DNA from: Straminergon stramineum
Lineage: Eukaryota; Streptophyta; Bryopsida; Hypnales; Calliergonaceae
Assembly (NCBI GenBank): GCA_963920665.1
Contig: OY987270.1
Coordinates: forward strand, 15,836,019 to 15,900,018
Direction of reading: 5' to 3'
DNA length: 64,000 nt
The notes under the pieces are model-generated. The model searched no databases. It was not told where the DNA came from and was given only the letters and a program-made list of their open reading frames with translations. A program made the position numbers and the translations under genes. Shown here piece after piece: positions 1 to 10,298 of this stretch (positions within the stretch are counted from its first letter, which is position 1; every line of letters starts with the position of its first letter).

Positions 1-20
1 AACAGCTTGTTGGAAGCCAT
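1..20 (-). CDS. Possible start of a minus-strand gene running off the left edge
   Basis: On the minus strand an ATG at 20-18 opens a frame reading MASNKL before the window ends. The context is a plant-like ATGGC start, and just upstream is a pyrimidine-poor but possible 3' splice site (GGGATTTCAG) that would suit a 5'-UTR intron. Six codons do not identify a family. The CpG-richer kilobase upstream fits a promoter or 5' UTR. This is a weak call. Confidence 0.25.
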
Positions 21-1098
21 AACTGAAATCCCCTTGCAAACCGGCGACCTCCAAAAAAACGATTGTAAAAAACAATCCCTAAGGAAACTAGCGTCGACCT
101 ACGCGTATACAACAGTCACCGATATTAACGCCACCCATAACATACACCTACAGAAAACATTTCAAAATCCTGCATTTTGATATGAATTTTCTTCACCTTC
201 CGTTTGGCTCTCTCACACCAGAAACGCCTATTTCTAGCAGCACAGCTACTTGACACTACACATCATGCGCGATCTCCGCCGAGACGAGCACAGTTTCCAC
301 AACACAAAGGAAACACCAGCCTCCACCATCAGAAGCCCTCCCTTAACCACCCGAAACCAAACATACTCCACACAATTCAGGGACATCAATTCGGAATACA
401 TCCCAAACACAACGACGCATTCCGAACCACCACGTACACGGCCAAACCCTAATTCAAAAATTCCCAAACATCCTGCAATTCTGCGCCCTGTCACCCGAAC
501 TAACCCTAATAACCACCCGCACGCGACCAACGGTGCTCGAGCTCCACCATAGCCACGGATTCCGATCACGAACGCAAGCATTGGCCAAAACGCGAGCAGA
601 GCAAAAAGGATTTTGAGCCTGTAAGGAGAAGAGGGAATGGAAATAGGAAGCGTCGATTGAGGCGTGATAACTTGCCTGAAAGGATGGGACAGCAGTCTTG
701 CGTGCGCGGTTCGTCCATCATGAAAATGCTGTTGCTGTCATGATTGCTAAGGAGGGGTCGCAATCCCAGCCATAGCCATGGACTCCGGAAGGTTTGTGCA
801 GTTTGTCGTTGCGTTAGATTAATGTGCTCACTTTGGAGGTCTGCCTTTCCTATATGTTCCTTTGTTCTGAATGTGCGAGACGACTGGTCTGTTTCGATGA
901 ATAATAGGGACACGTTCATCCGTGGATGCTGCGTTCTCATCCGTGTTCGTCTTCAATGCAAGCCGGAATTGCAGTTAAAGCATTTGCTAAGTTAGCAGTA
1001 AAGGGCATCTGGCTCCAGTACAGGGGATTTTTTTCATTTATTTTGGGCAGTGCAGGAAGCGACCTTTAGTTCGCTGGAGTGAAGCAGTTGTTTACATC
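21..1098. other. GC-richer non-coding stretch, probable 5' region of the left-edge gene
   Basis: This kilobase is visibly richer in G, C and CpG than the AT-rich DNA after it. It holds two telo-box-like motifs (AAACCCTAA near 445 and AACCCTAA near 503). Open frames of 80-124 codons exist on both strands but have low-complexity composition and no recognisable domain. The best reading is promoter plus 5' UTR of a minus-strand gene. Confidence 0.35.
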
Positions 1099-1101
1099 TA
1101 A

Positions 1102-1963
1102 GGGCCGCTTTACACCTAGAGGCCGGGCCAATTCTCCTTGAGGCCAATTGCTCAAAACTTCAGTCCCTTTTGGGCTAGAGGTCGTCCCCAAGTAACAATT
1201 ACTAATGGGGGCCAATTCTCCCATATGCAAAGGTCTTGGGGCCAAGAAGCCAAGCCAATTCAAAAAAATTTAGGAAAAAGGGAGAGAGGGGCTGAAATTT
1301 CAGGGCCACTTTCAACCTAAGGTAGGAGGCTTGAAATCCGCATAGGCTCTAAAACTGCCCACCTCCTCAAATGCACACTATTTGTAAATGGGATTTTTTC
1401 ATTTTTACATGGATGTACCAATAGTGTACATTTGAGGAGGTGGGCCGTTTTAGAGCCCTATGCCATTTCGACTTCAAAAATTCATAACGAATTCTATAAA
1501 GCTCCAAAAAATATGAAACAACTTGGGTTAGATGTCAATCCCTCTTGTCTTTCAAGAAAATTTTACTGGAAAATATTTCAAGAAGTTTCACCTCCTCAAA
1601 ATTCAGTTTTAGCTCTTAGATAGGCACTTTATAGACCTCCTACCTTACAAGCCAATTGCACAAAATCCAACGAATCACATTTGTTGAAAAAAATAATATT
1701 TTATAAGAAAAATAAATTTCATAGAAATCTAACATTGGCCCCTAGGCCAAGAATTGGCCTCACATTTTTGGTGCAACCAATTTAGCTAGCTCGGGCCATG
1801 TCAGATCATGTCTTTTTTTAATAAATACTTCATTCCACCAAATTGACCAAGCCTCTAGGTGTAAAGGGGTTGGGGCTAATTTCAATCTTTTATCCAATCA
1901 CAAGTGAGGATTCTTGGCCTCTGACACACGAAATTGGCCCAGTCTCTAAGTGTAAAGCGGCCC
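1102..1963. mobile_element. PIF/Harbinger-like non-autonomous element with TAA duplication
   Basis: The ends are inverted: GGGCCGCTTTACACCTAGAG at the left and the complement of GGGCCGCTTTACACTTAGAG at the right. TAA flanks both sides (1099-1101 and 1964-1966). A 3-bp TWA-type duplication and GGG/GGC ends are typical of PIF/Harbinger. The 862-bp interior has no transposase and is interrupted by another element at 1320-1645. Confidence 0.65.
1320..1645. mobile_element. TA-flanked MITE, AGGTAGGAGG-ended, nested
   Basis: Inverted ends AGGTAGGAGG and CCTCCTACCT are flanked by TA (1318-1319 and 1646-1647). Inside is a long foldback (about 1339-1465) whose arms share GGCTCTAAAAC and CACCTCCTCAAATG. 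A truncated, reverse-oriented relative lies at 34105-34412. It is inserted in the Harbinger-like element at 1102-1963. Confidence 0.7.
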
Positions 1964-1974
1964 TAAGTTAGGGG

Positions 1975-2830
1975 AGGTAACCCATTTCTAACCACTTAAG
2001 TAGATACACGTATTTGCAAGAGAGGTTTCAAGTTTTAACAGTGGGGAAATTTTCCTATGTGCAGAAATAGAGTTCATAAGATTTCCATAATTTTTCAGAT
2101 TTTTATTTCTCAAAATATAAGGTAAAATAGCCCATTACAAACCAAATAGGGGGTTTGCCCTATTGTCATTTCTGAAATTTTCTACTTTTTTTTCCAAAGA
2201 AAGTCAAGTGATAGAAATGGCAAGAGCATTTGAAACTATATTTTTTCAACAAAGTGTGAATTTGTTAGGAATTTTTGAAGTCTTCAGCCCATCACAACCC
2301 AAAAGAGTTTGTAGACTACCCCCAAACCATCCAAAACTGATCCATAACATTCATCTTATTCACATGTTGGGGTCACAATATTTTCTAACATAGAAGACGT
2401 GAAAAATGCACTTTCCACAATGAAATAACCCCAAAAAACTAAAAGTTCCTATTGCGGTCACTAAGTACTTCATTCGAGTTAGCTAGGACATTAAATGTGG
2501 CCCAAATCTCAATAATCAAAAGAAAACAATAATGGGGTCATTCTTAGGAGCCCACAATAGGTAAAGGTCTATAATGGGTTGTTTTACCTTAATTACTATG
2601 AATTTTTTAGCTGAAGATTTTGTTCCACCCATATTGGTCATATATACCTTCCTATTTCCAACCAAGGGGGGGTTGCAATATAGAGAGTCTTATAGCCAAT
2701 CATAATGCGCCACAACTATGTCAAGAACTATGCCAACATTAGTCATTGTTAATCACCTCCTAATCAAAATTACTCCACCTTACTCTACTAGAATGGGGTA
2801 GTGATTAGGAATGGGTTGCTTCCCTTATAT
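1975..2830. repeat. Dispersed repeat, inverted copy at about 11560-11960
   Basis: Sequence on both sides of the element at 2120-2589 is matched, reverse-complemented, by about 11560-11960. Shared landmarks are the 'ccaaccaaggggggttgca' region, the 'catattggtcatata' region and 'tttcctatgtgcagaaatag'. The 11.5-kb copy lacks the MITE, so it gives an empty site. No coding content is seen. Confidence 0.6.
2120..2589. mobile_element. TA-flanked MITE, AGGTAAAA-ended, copy 1
   Basis: The left end AGGTAAAATAGCCCATTA and the inverted right end AGGTAAAACAACCCATTA are flanked by TA (2118-2119 and 2590-2591). The element is 470 bp and non-coding. The second copy at 20554-21784 shares the interior but carries an extra nested insertion, so copy 1 is the empty state for that insertion. 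Confidence 0.75.
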
Positions 2831-3169
2831 TAATAAATGAAATGTGCAAAATGTGGATGAAAATCAAATTATTCATCCCAAAGATTGTACATTTATCCCA
2901 ACAAAAGTGAGTCGTTAGAATTTGTAACAGCTTAGCAATTTCATCCTTAGAAAATGAAGGAATGTATTTCTATATATTCCTGCAAACAAAATGGTGTAGC
3001 TTGTGAGCAAAATATCAATCTAAGAAAGCTTGTTGTTCAATCTAGTGGTCAGGCTATTATGCCCACTATGTATGTAATGGTGTTTTAGGGATGAAAAACA
3101 AGCAAATCAAGTAAGTGCTAGTGAAAATACTCTTTGATATAAAAAAAATTGAAAATTGGTATTGCATAT

Positions 3170-3650
3170 TTAGAGACTTGCCATTCATTACAAGTTAAAA
3201 TAGCAAGTTGCACACATGGACACACAAGTGATCCATTATTCAAATCTCAAATATATTGCTTTGCTTAGATAAACTTCTCATGTTCCATATTTAGAGACTT
3301 GCAATTCCTTAGAAGGTAAAATAGCATGTTGTACATGTTGGCACACAACTAATTCACTATTCAAATCTTCAATATTGTATTTTACCTAGATGAACTTTGA
3401 ATAGACTACCAAAGATGCTTTAAGGCAAATAGCCTTGCTCTAGTAATTTTGGGATAAAAAGTGCGCAATTAATTCCACCCAAAGTATTTTTTCTTCTAAA
3501 AATAATTCAATTAATTATTTGGATTAACAATGAAGAAGATGCTTCTTGTTTTTAGACACTGGGAGACTTGCAATTAGTTGAAAGTCAAAATAGCAAGTTG
3601 CACAAATGAGGCAAAGAAGAAATTCACTCTTCTATTTTTAACTATAATAT
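3170..3650 (+). repeat. Three degenerate copies of an ~90-bp repeat
   Basis: A block containing 'gagacttgcaatt', 'aaaatagcaagttgcac' and a following 'attcaaatct' segment recurs at about 3170-3260, 3292-3385 and 3562-3650. Spacing is irregular (about 120 and 270 bp). The copies are diverged and non-coding. Confidence 0.55.
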
Positions 3651-4808
3651 GGATTGGAGAAGACTCTAATATTCTATGAGGGCTTTGAATTTGAATGTAC
3701 ATTCAAATTTACAAGAATGATTACAAATAATGGAATGGAATTTAATTCACTTTGTTTTTCATGCAATTTTTAAAGTTGCACAAACTCATGATCAAGTTCC
3801 AACCTTCATATCTTCCATCACATTAGAGGATTTTGAGGGCCTTTGGAAACTGCGACTTTCTAGACTATAGGAACTATGCCATATACGCACTCTAAGGTGG
3901 TCAAGATATTGCCACATTAGATTTTAACATGTAATGTTTTTTTTAAATTCAAAATTTTAATTCAAAATCAAATTTAAAAAATTCATTATTTTTTATTTTT
4001 ACTTATTTTTTATTTTGTCCAGTAGTAGCTTGTTTAGAGTATAGAAAACATGCCTAAAATAGTCTCTTAATGTCCTCAAATATACCCTAATGTATGTGCC
4101 TCCATTGCTTGAATTCATGAAGAAATAATTCTTTATGATTTGTTTACTCTTAGATTGTGAAATATATTCCTTTCATTTTCTTCTAAAAGATAATAAGGTC
4201 CCATGAAGCTATTCAACAATTTGGGCAAGGGATTTTAAAGTCAATCTAAGTATTATTTTTTGAATTTTTTGTGGAATGGTGTCTTAGAGGATTTAGGATT
4301 TCAAATAGTTGGGTCACTCGAACTCATACTATTTACATTCTTTTTTTCACTTGCTAGGAGTTGAGGCTTAGAAGTCCAACAACATTTTTTAAACAACCTC
4401 ACTTCAATTAATCACAATTTTTGAGATTTATCTTTTTTTCAAACAAAATTAGGGGAAAAAGACGAAACCATGGTCATTGTATTTGTGTCCATTTGGATTA
4501 CAGTATCTCTTAAATAAATCATGTGGAGTTGATGTTGTAAATAATTCTAATATCATTAGAAGAGAATGAGCTACTATGGAAGCCCGCAAGTTCCCACAAG
4601 TTTTGGGACTATGGGAACTCAGCCACAACAACTTGTTAACGAGGCTAGGAGTATTAGATACAAATATTAGTTCTATGCACATGTAGGCTATGGCCAAAGA
4701 TAACTCCTAGACAAACTTCATTGTTGGAGCACATAGATGGCTTGTAGGGATTGGTCTCAAGGCCAAAATTAAATGGTCAACTACTTTTGAAAACTATAGG
4801 CACATGGA
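3651..4808. other. AT-rich spacer, no gene seen
   Basis: Between the triplicated repeat and the retrotransposon I see no reading frame with recognisable domains, no tRNA-like fold and no obvious element termini. Confidence 0.5.
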
Positions 4809-4813
4809 CAAAG

Positions 4814-5091
4814 TGTCAAGACTCAAGGCAGCTCGGTGGATGCTCCGTGCAGATCAATGATCGGAAGTTTCATACTTAATCATTCTTACATAATCACACA
4901 ACTCGTGTACAGAACTTGGAGCACATTCAGGAACTTGTATTGATAAAATATCACATGAGGGACAAATCCCCTTCATGCCTATTTAAGCTGCGAGATGACC
5001 AACCTCCCTGGATAACCGTTAATCCTGTAACCGCTGGATAACCGTTAACTCTTTACCCATCAGTCCAGCTGTTACGAAGTACTTCGTAACA
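4814..5091 (-). repeat. 3' LTR of the chromovirus
   Basis: 278 bp, TG...CA on either strand. In sense orientation it starts with a perfect 22-bp palindrome (5070-5091, half-site TGTTACGAAGT). Two direct copies of a 13-bp motif follow (GGATAACCGTTAA on the plus strand). A TATA-like TTAAATAGG lies downstream and probably marks the U3 promoter. Confidence 0.95.
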
Positions 5092-5094
5092 TTA

Positions 5095-5104
5095 CCCCCC
5101 CTTT
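5095..5104 (-). other. Polypurine tract
   Basis: On the minus strand AAAGGGGGGG lies three bases before the 3' LTR. This is the expected site and composition of the plus-strand primer of an LTR retrotransposon. Confidence 0.85.
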
Positions 5105-5121
5105 AGTGTTGAATTTCCTTT

Positions 5122-6882
5122 CTAGTTAGGCCTTGGTGCTTGAGGGTGACGATTGTGAAATTCAACTACAGCATCTGGTGCATTTTCGAGATTCATAGCA
5201 GGTTCTCAGGAGTTCTCTTGAGGTCCGTACCCTTCCCAGGAAACTAAGTATTGTACCTTTTTTAAGCGATCGAATAATCTAGAATCTATCACCTCATGTA
5301 CCTCCCATTCGATGTCACCGTCAGGAGTGACGATTGGTGGAGGTGGTGTTTGGCATCGACCTGGAATGGTATCTTCATGGTATCGTTCCAGAAGGGACAC
5401 ATGAAACACATTATGGATCCGAAGCATCTTTGGTAGCTTCAAGCGGTAAACAACATCTGAAAGCTTTGCTAGTATCGGAAAAGGTCCCAAGAATTTGGGA
5501 GCTAACTTATGTGATGGTGCAGTTGTGGCAATATTCCGATGGCGCAGAAGAACCTTGTCACCGATTTTAAATGAGGGTTGCCTCGTAGCTCCCCGATCAT
5601 AACAGCGTTTAGCTTGTTCTCCAGCTATTTTGATCATGGTTTTCAATTCCTCATGTACGTTTTGCAGATGCCTCACCCTATCCTCTGCTGTTGGAACCGT
5701 GGAGGAGGTCGGTGTTTTGAAGGACAAGGAGGGATGATATTCGTATGTGGTGTAAAAGGGAGAGAATCCTGTTGCAGCATGAGCCGAATTATTATACGCA
5801 AATTCGGCGATAAGCAGAAGGTCCACCCAATCATCCTGGTGCCTGGTGGTGAACATGCGTAAAAATTGCTCTAGAATTTGGTTTAGTCTCTCTGTCTGAT
5901 CGTCCCCTTGAGGGTGGAATGCTGTCGTAGGAGATGGTTTAATTCTAAGGAGTTCGCATAATCTTGTCATAAATTTTGATATAAAAACAGGTCCACGATC
6001 CGAGATGACCTCCTCGGGGATGCCATGATGCTTCCAAACGTGCTGCAAAAATAATGATGCAGTTTCCTGAGAATTAATTGTTTCATTTGTGGAAATGAAA
6101 TGGCCGAGTTTAGTATTTTTGTCGACAACCACCATCACTGAATCATATCCTTTGCTAATCGGCAATTTTACAATAAAATCTGTAGAAATTCTTTTCCAAG
6201 GTGCATGTGCGGCTAGGATCAGCTGCATCAGTCCATTTGGAGAATGGTGGGTTGGTTTGGATCGCTGGCAATTATCACAGTCGTCCACATAACGATTAAC
6301 ATAACGACGAACTGTAGGCCAATAAAACGTTCTTGTGACCAATTTGAGAGTTTTTGCCCGCCCCTGGTGACCAGCAGTAGGAGCATCGTGTCTGGATCGA
6401 AGAATTTGTCGTTGAAGTTCTTCGTCATCAGGGACGTACACCATATTCCGGAAACGGAGAATCTTGTCAGTAAAAGTATAATCTTGGAACCGGTGTCTGA
6501 TATCTGCTGGGAGCTTATTGGTATTGTTGCGGAAATATGCAAGTAGTGGCTCCAAAGTGGCATCTTCTGTGGTGGCTTTCTTCACGCGTTCCAAGATACG
6601 ATCGTCAGCCCAGACTGGTGGGCAGAATTCCAACGCAGCCAAATGTAAAAGAGGTCGATCACTTTTACTTCCCGCTTGCATGAGATCAGTTCTTCGTGAA
6701 AGTGCATCAGCTCTACCATTCATTGAACCCGGACGGTGGTGAATATCGAAATTGAAGGTTGATAAAAATTCGGACCACCGTGCTTGTCTTCGATTAAGCT
6801 GCTTGGTGGTGAGAAAGTATTCTAAATTCTTGTGATCCGAAATTACCTGGATTAGGTGTGGAGATCCTTCTAAATAAACTCG
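5122..6882 (-). pseudogene. pol 3' part: RNase H tail, integrase and interrupted chromodomain
   Basis: The minus-strand frame is open from 6882 to a TGA at 5206-5208, then continues in the same frame to a TAG at 5122-5124. The integrase zinc region is visible (H...H in HDAPTAGHQG, then CDNCQRSKPTHH). The core shows the D,D,E residues in ISTDFIV, ISDRGPVF and DDQTERLNQ. Near the end, VHEVIDSRLF and VQYLVSWEGYGP are a chromodomain. The TGA replaces the Trp codon expected after ENS in the chromodomain, and 27 further codons of plausible chromodomain and tail follow it. Chromodomains steer integration toward methylated-histone chromatin in this group. This copy would make a truncated reader. Confidence 0.9.
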
Positions 6883-7368
6883 TCAATCTTGAAAGGCTAA
6901 AACCACACTTAGCAATTCTTTATCATAGATGTCGTAGTTTTGTTCTGTAGGTGTCATCTTGGAACTTTGATAGGCGCATGGATGTAGTTGTCCATCTTCC
7001 CCGTATTGCAAGAGAATTGCCCCGGTGGCCATATCGGAGGCATTAGTTTCAACTACAAAAGGCTGGTTGAAGTTGGGGTGAAGTAATACCGGTGCTTGAA
7101 TAAATTTAGATCGAAGCTCTTGGAATGCAATTTCAGCCTGAGGAGTCCAAACAAATGACTGATTCTTTCGAGTCAACGTTGTGAGTGGCAGTGCTATTTT
7201 TGAGTAGTCACAAATAAACCGGCTGTAGAAATTAGCGAATCCAAGGAATGCTTGAACTTCTTTAATTGATTTTGGGACTGGCCATTCTTGAATAGTTAGC
7301 ACCTTATCATGGCACATCTCAAGCCTCTTGATGAAACTGTCATGCCCAAGAATTCCACGGATGAGCAA
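6883..7368 (-). pseudogene. pol: end of reverse transcriptase and RNase H domain
   Basis: It begins in the reverse transcriptase connection region (EVQAFLGFANFYSRFI) and enters RNase H (FVVETNASDMATGAILLQYG). The first RNase H catalytic Asp of the usual TDAS motif is Asn here (codon AAT). The frame ends with TGA right after VVLAFQD, where family members have Trp; downstream codons in the same frame continue the domain. It is frameshifted relative to the upstream reverse transcriptase; the break lies at about 7319-7325 and looks like a single-base loss. Confidence 0.88.
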
Positions 7369-8531
7369 TGGAATTCACATTTGGATTCTTTCGCATAAAG
7401 CTCATGTTCTTGTAATCGACGCAACACTTCTCTCACGACCCGGCGATGTTCTTCTAAGTTTTTTGAGAATATCAAAATATCATCTAAATATATAAAAACT
7501 GAAATATCAAGGAGATCACCAAAGATTTCTTGCATATGGGATTGGAATTGGGCTGGAGCATTCGTTAATCCGAAGGGCATCACCAAGTATTCAAAGAGAC
7601 CGTACCGTGTCTTGAAAGCCGTTTTGAATTCATGCCCTGCTACCATACGCACTCGATGATATGCTTGTCGTATATCCAATTTGGTGAAGATGGTGGAACC
7701 TACCAATCTATCTATGAGCTCTAGAATTAAAGGCAAAGGATAACGATTCTTTACCGTAACTTTGTTAAGGTTCCGGTAATCTATGCAAACTCTGATGGAA
7801 CCATCTTTTTTACGAGCAAATACAATTGGCGCTGAGACTGGGGATTTGGATCTTCGAATCCACCCCTTTCCCAAATTTTCTTCCAAGTATTTCCTTAGCT
7901 CCTCCAACTCCATTGGAGACATTGGTCTTAAACCAGTGTTATGTGGCTCATGTCCTGATTTGAATTCGATTTTTAGATCTGATTTACTGTGGCTTGGCAA
8001 TTGATTGGAGGCTTCTTCGCTAAAAGCCCCTTGCAAATCGCGATACTCTTCTGGAATCGAAGAACTCGTCACTCCACTGCATTCCGAAACCTCCAAAGTA
8101 TAGAGTTCTGCCTCTTTCGCTGACAACCGGAATCCTGCCGCTGACACCAAGGCATGCTTCGGTGCTGCTACTGCCAAAAAACTCGTCTTATTATCCTCAA
8201 TCCGGCTATTGGCGCTTGCTAGCCCAGGTACCAACTGCTTGGTGTTTCGGTTTCCATTTTCATTACACTGTAACGTATTCGCTCTCTGCTCCACTGACGG
8301 CATTGGAGGTGAGAGAAATTTTTTCGGTACTGTTGCTAGCTTCTTCCCATTCCTTGTATCTTGGTTCAATGAATCCGGATGGTGCCCCACTGTTCCTTCT
8401 TCAACTACCGTTGCTGGAACCACTTCCTTCCGTATGATACAATTTCCTTGACAAAAAGGAGAATCAAATATTACCTCCCGTCGAGACCATCGAATCATTG
8501 GATCATGGCAAGTCAGCCAAGGGGTTCCCAA
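7296..8531 (-). pseudogene. pol: protease tail and reverse transcriptase
   Basis: The 411-codon frame opens with the end of the protease (ILGTPWL region, 8550-8520) and a divergent linker. It then carries a Ty3/gypsy reverse transcriptase: ARKKDGSIRVCIDYRNLNK, KLDIRQAYHRVRM, LVMPFGLTNAPAQFQ, and the catalytic FIYLDDILIFS. The YLDD box is intact. The last 10 or so codons are shifted out of frame after VEFLGMTVSSRG by a one-base indel near 7320. Confidence 0.93.
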
Positions 8532-8543
8532 GATACATGCATA

Positions 8544-8975
8544 TCATCCGGTGTTGGTAATGTCTGCCACTAAGGATTCTTGATGATTTCCAATGATGAG
8601 CTCCACTTGAGCTTGGTGTGTAATAAGGCCCGAATTAATTACCCTCCCATCAATTACTCGTACCTCTCTTGGCACTTGTTTTTGTTTTATAATCGCGTTG
8701 CATTGCGAAGCAAATTCGGGGTGCATGAACACCCCAGTGGCTCCCAAGTCTACCAAAGTGAGAGCCTCAAAGGAATTAATCTTAGCGTCTAGTGTGAGGT
8801 GTGTTCCTAGATCTATTGTGGCACGCAAATAAAAAGGGGTAGATATGCATTCCTGAGTACCAAAAGGTTCGTGGAGAGTACATTCTTCAATCAAACTTTT
8901 TCGCGAGATCGTAGCAGCTGCGGTCTGAATAAGGCCCGGGTACTGAACCACATCACTTAGTCTCGGGTCTTGCCT
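8544..8975 (-). pseudogene. pol 5' part: retropepsin-like protease, active-site Ser lost
   Basis: This frame is -1 relative to gag and overlaps its end. The protease flap region and active site are recognisable as LVDLGATGVFMHPEF. Retropepsins have D-S/T-G; here the middle residue is Leu (codon TTG, one C-to-T step from TCG). The frame ends in TGA at 8544-8546 just before the conserved ILGTPWL strand, which continues in the same frame. No own ATG is needed if it is made by frameshifting from gag. Confidence 0.8.
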
Positions 8976-10024
8976 TTTCCCGAACTGTTACTCTCTAAAT
9001 CCCCTATTGCTGAAATTGAAAGTGGTCGGGATGGATTTGTGGGGCATTTTGCACGTACATGGCCAAACTCCCCGCAACCCCAGCACTTGCCCTGTCTTTG
9101 GTATTCAAGCCTTTCTGCGACAGTTTTTGCCAATGCCATAGGTCCACGAACTGCTCCGAGCTCCATGGGAACTGGTCCTGAAGTCTCAAGAACTGTATGG
9201 AATCGCCCAGTTGAGTCTCTGGAATTCGTGGTTGTTCCCTTCATGTGATTGGAATCCGATCCTGGATGCCGAGCTTGTCTCCTTCCCCAAAGTTGTTCAT
9301 CAATTCGAGAGGCCATTGCCATCCAGTCGTGCAACTTTCGTGGTTGTGTCTCCGTAGTGGCCACTGAGTTCAAAATCTTGTCCTTCAGCCCCCCTTGGAA
9401 ACGTGCCACTAGGCTCGACTCATTCCAATCCACTTGAGCCGCATATTCATTGAAGGTAGAAATATAGGTGGCCATTGAGCCAGTCTGTCGCAATCTTCCA
9501 AGGTGATCCTCGGCATTCCCTTTTCGATCAAGGTCACCATAGACCCCGATAACTGATTCTCTGAAAGCGTCATAATCTTCCAATAACTCGTGGTCGTGTC
9601 CTTCATCAAGGGCCTGAAGAAGGGGCATGGCCCAGTTTTGGGCAGCTCCAGCCATATAAGAGAGCGCATATGCTACTTTGTCTGCATCATCGCTATATGT
9701 GCGGGGTTTTCCACGGAATACTAGGCGAAGCTGTGCAAACCAACGATATACTTCATTTCCTTTCTTTCCCGAGAATCGTTCTGGCTCTGCCACTTTTGAT
9801 TCTTTATCTCCATAATTCGATGAACTGTGTCTTCCTAATCCTTGACATGTTCCATTAGTTTCCGGGTTTGAGGTCTGGGATCCCTGCAGTGGCCTCGTAA
9901 TTGTTTGATCGGCAATGTATTGTATAATTTGAGGAAGTGCCGCCTGCAACACCGTCTGTACCTGCTGTTGCACGAACGCTGTCCATTCCGCTCCCTCTGG
10001 TGTCGGAAAACTCCCCGGCTCCAT
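8957..10024 (-). CDS. gag: gag polyprotein of the chromovirus
   Basis: An intact 355-codon frame from ATG at 10024 to TAA at 8957-8959. It has a retrotransposon-type gag domain (RWFAQLRLVFRGK, YALSYMAGAAQNWA, LGRLRQTGSMATYISTFN). One CCHC zinc knuckle lies near residue 315 (CWGCGEFGHVRAKCP, spacing C-X2-C-X4-H-X4-C). Gag forms the cytoplasmic particle that packages element RNA. Unlike pol this frame has no nonsense mutation. Its last codons include a phased GGGAAAA heptamer. Confidence 0.9.
   Translation of the reverse strand: MEPGSFPTPEGAEWTAFVQQQVQTVLQAALPQIIQYIADQTITRPLQGSQTSNPETNGTCQGLGRHSSSNYGDKESKVAEPERFSGKKGNEVYRWFAQLRLVFRGKPRTYSDDADKVAYALSYMAGAAQNWAMPLLQALDEGHDHELLEDYDAFRESVIGVYGDLDRKGNAEDHLGRLRQTGSMATYISTFNEYAAQVDWNESSLVARFQGGLKDKILNSVATTETQPRKLHDWMAMASRIDEQLWGRRQARHPGSDSNHMKGTTTNSRDSTGRFHTVLETSGPVPMELGAVRGPMALAKTVAERLEYQRQGKCWGCGEFGHVRAKCPTNPSRPLSISAIGDLESNSSGKGKTRD
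8975..8981 (-). promoter_or_regulatory. Candidate -1 frameshift heptamer at the gag-pol junction
   Basis: On the minus strand G-GGA-AAA lies exactly in the X-XXY-YYZ phase of gag, 15 nt before the gag stop. A one-base backward slip here enters the protease frame, which is open from this point. A chance one-base indel is the alternative. Confidence 0.45.
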
Positions 10025-10298
10025 TTTCCCTCATTCTTGGTCCATTATGAACTCACAAGCTATTTCGGATACCAGAACATGTGAACAAACCGACCTTGAG
10101 GAATCCCAATCCCACACCGTCCAACATCAGTCTGTAGTTGGCCTGATCCTGCTGCATGCTCAGATACTGAAGAGTCTCATTTACCCTTATGATATCTGGC
10201 TATGAAACCTCATCTAATTGCGATCCCTCATTCAACTGTGACCCCTCATTCAACTGCGATCAGGGACGGAGCATGGACCGATCGAAGATGCGATATTA
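10025..10298 (-). other. Chromovirus leader between 5' LTR and gag
   Basis: This untranslated leader has three near-identical tandem pieces containing 'ccctcattcaactg' or close variants at about 10208-10262. No TGG-initiated primer-binding site adjoins the LTR; the first sense bases are TAATATCGCATC. The priming tRNA is therefore unclear. Confidence 0.6.

Noticed and set aside
246..940. Overlapping 80-124-codon frames on both strands in the first kilobase
   Set aside because: Low-complexity Pro/Thr/His- or Gly/Val-rich translations of GC-richer non-coding DNA; a 5' UTR or promoter is a better reading.
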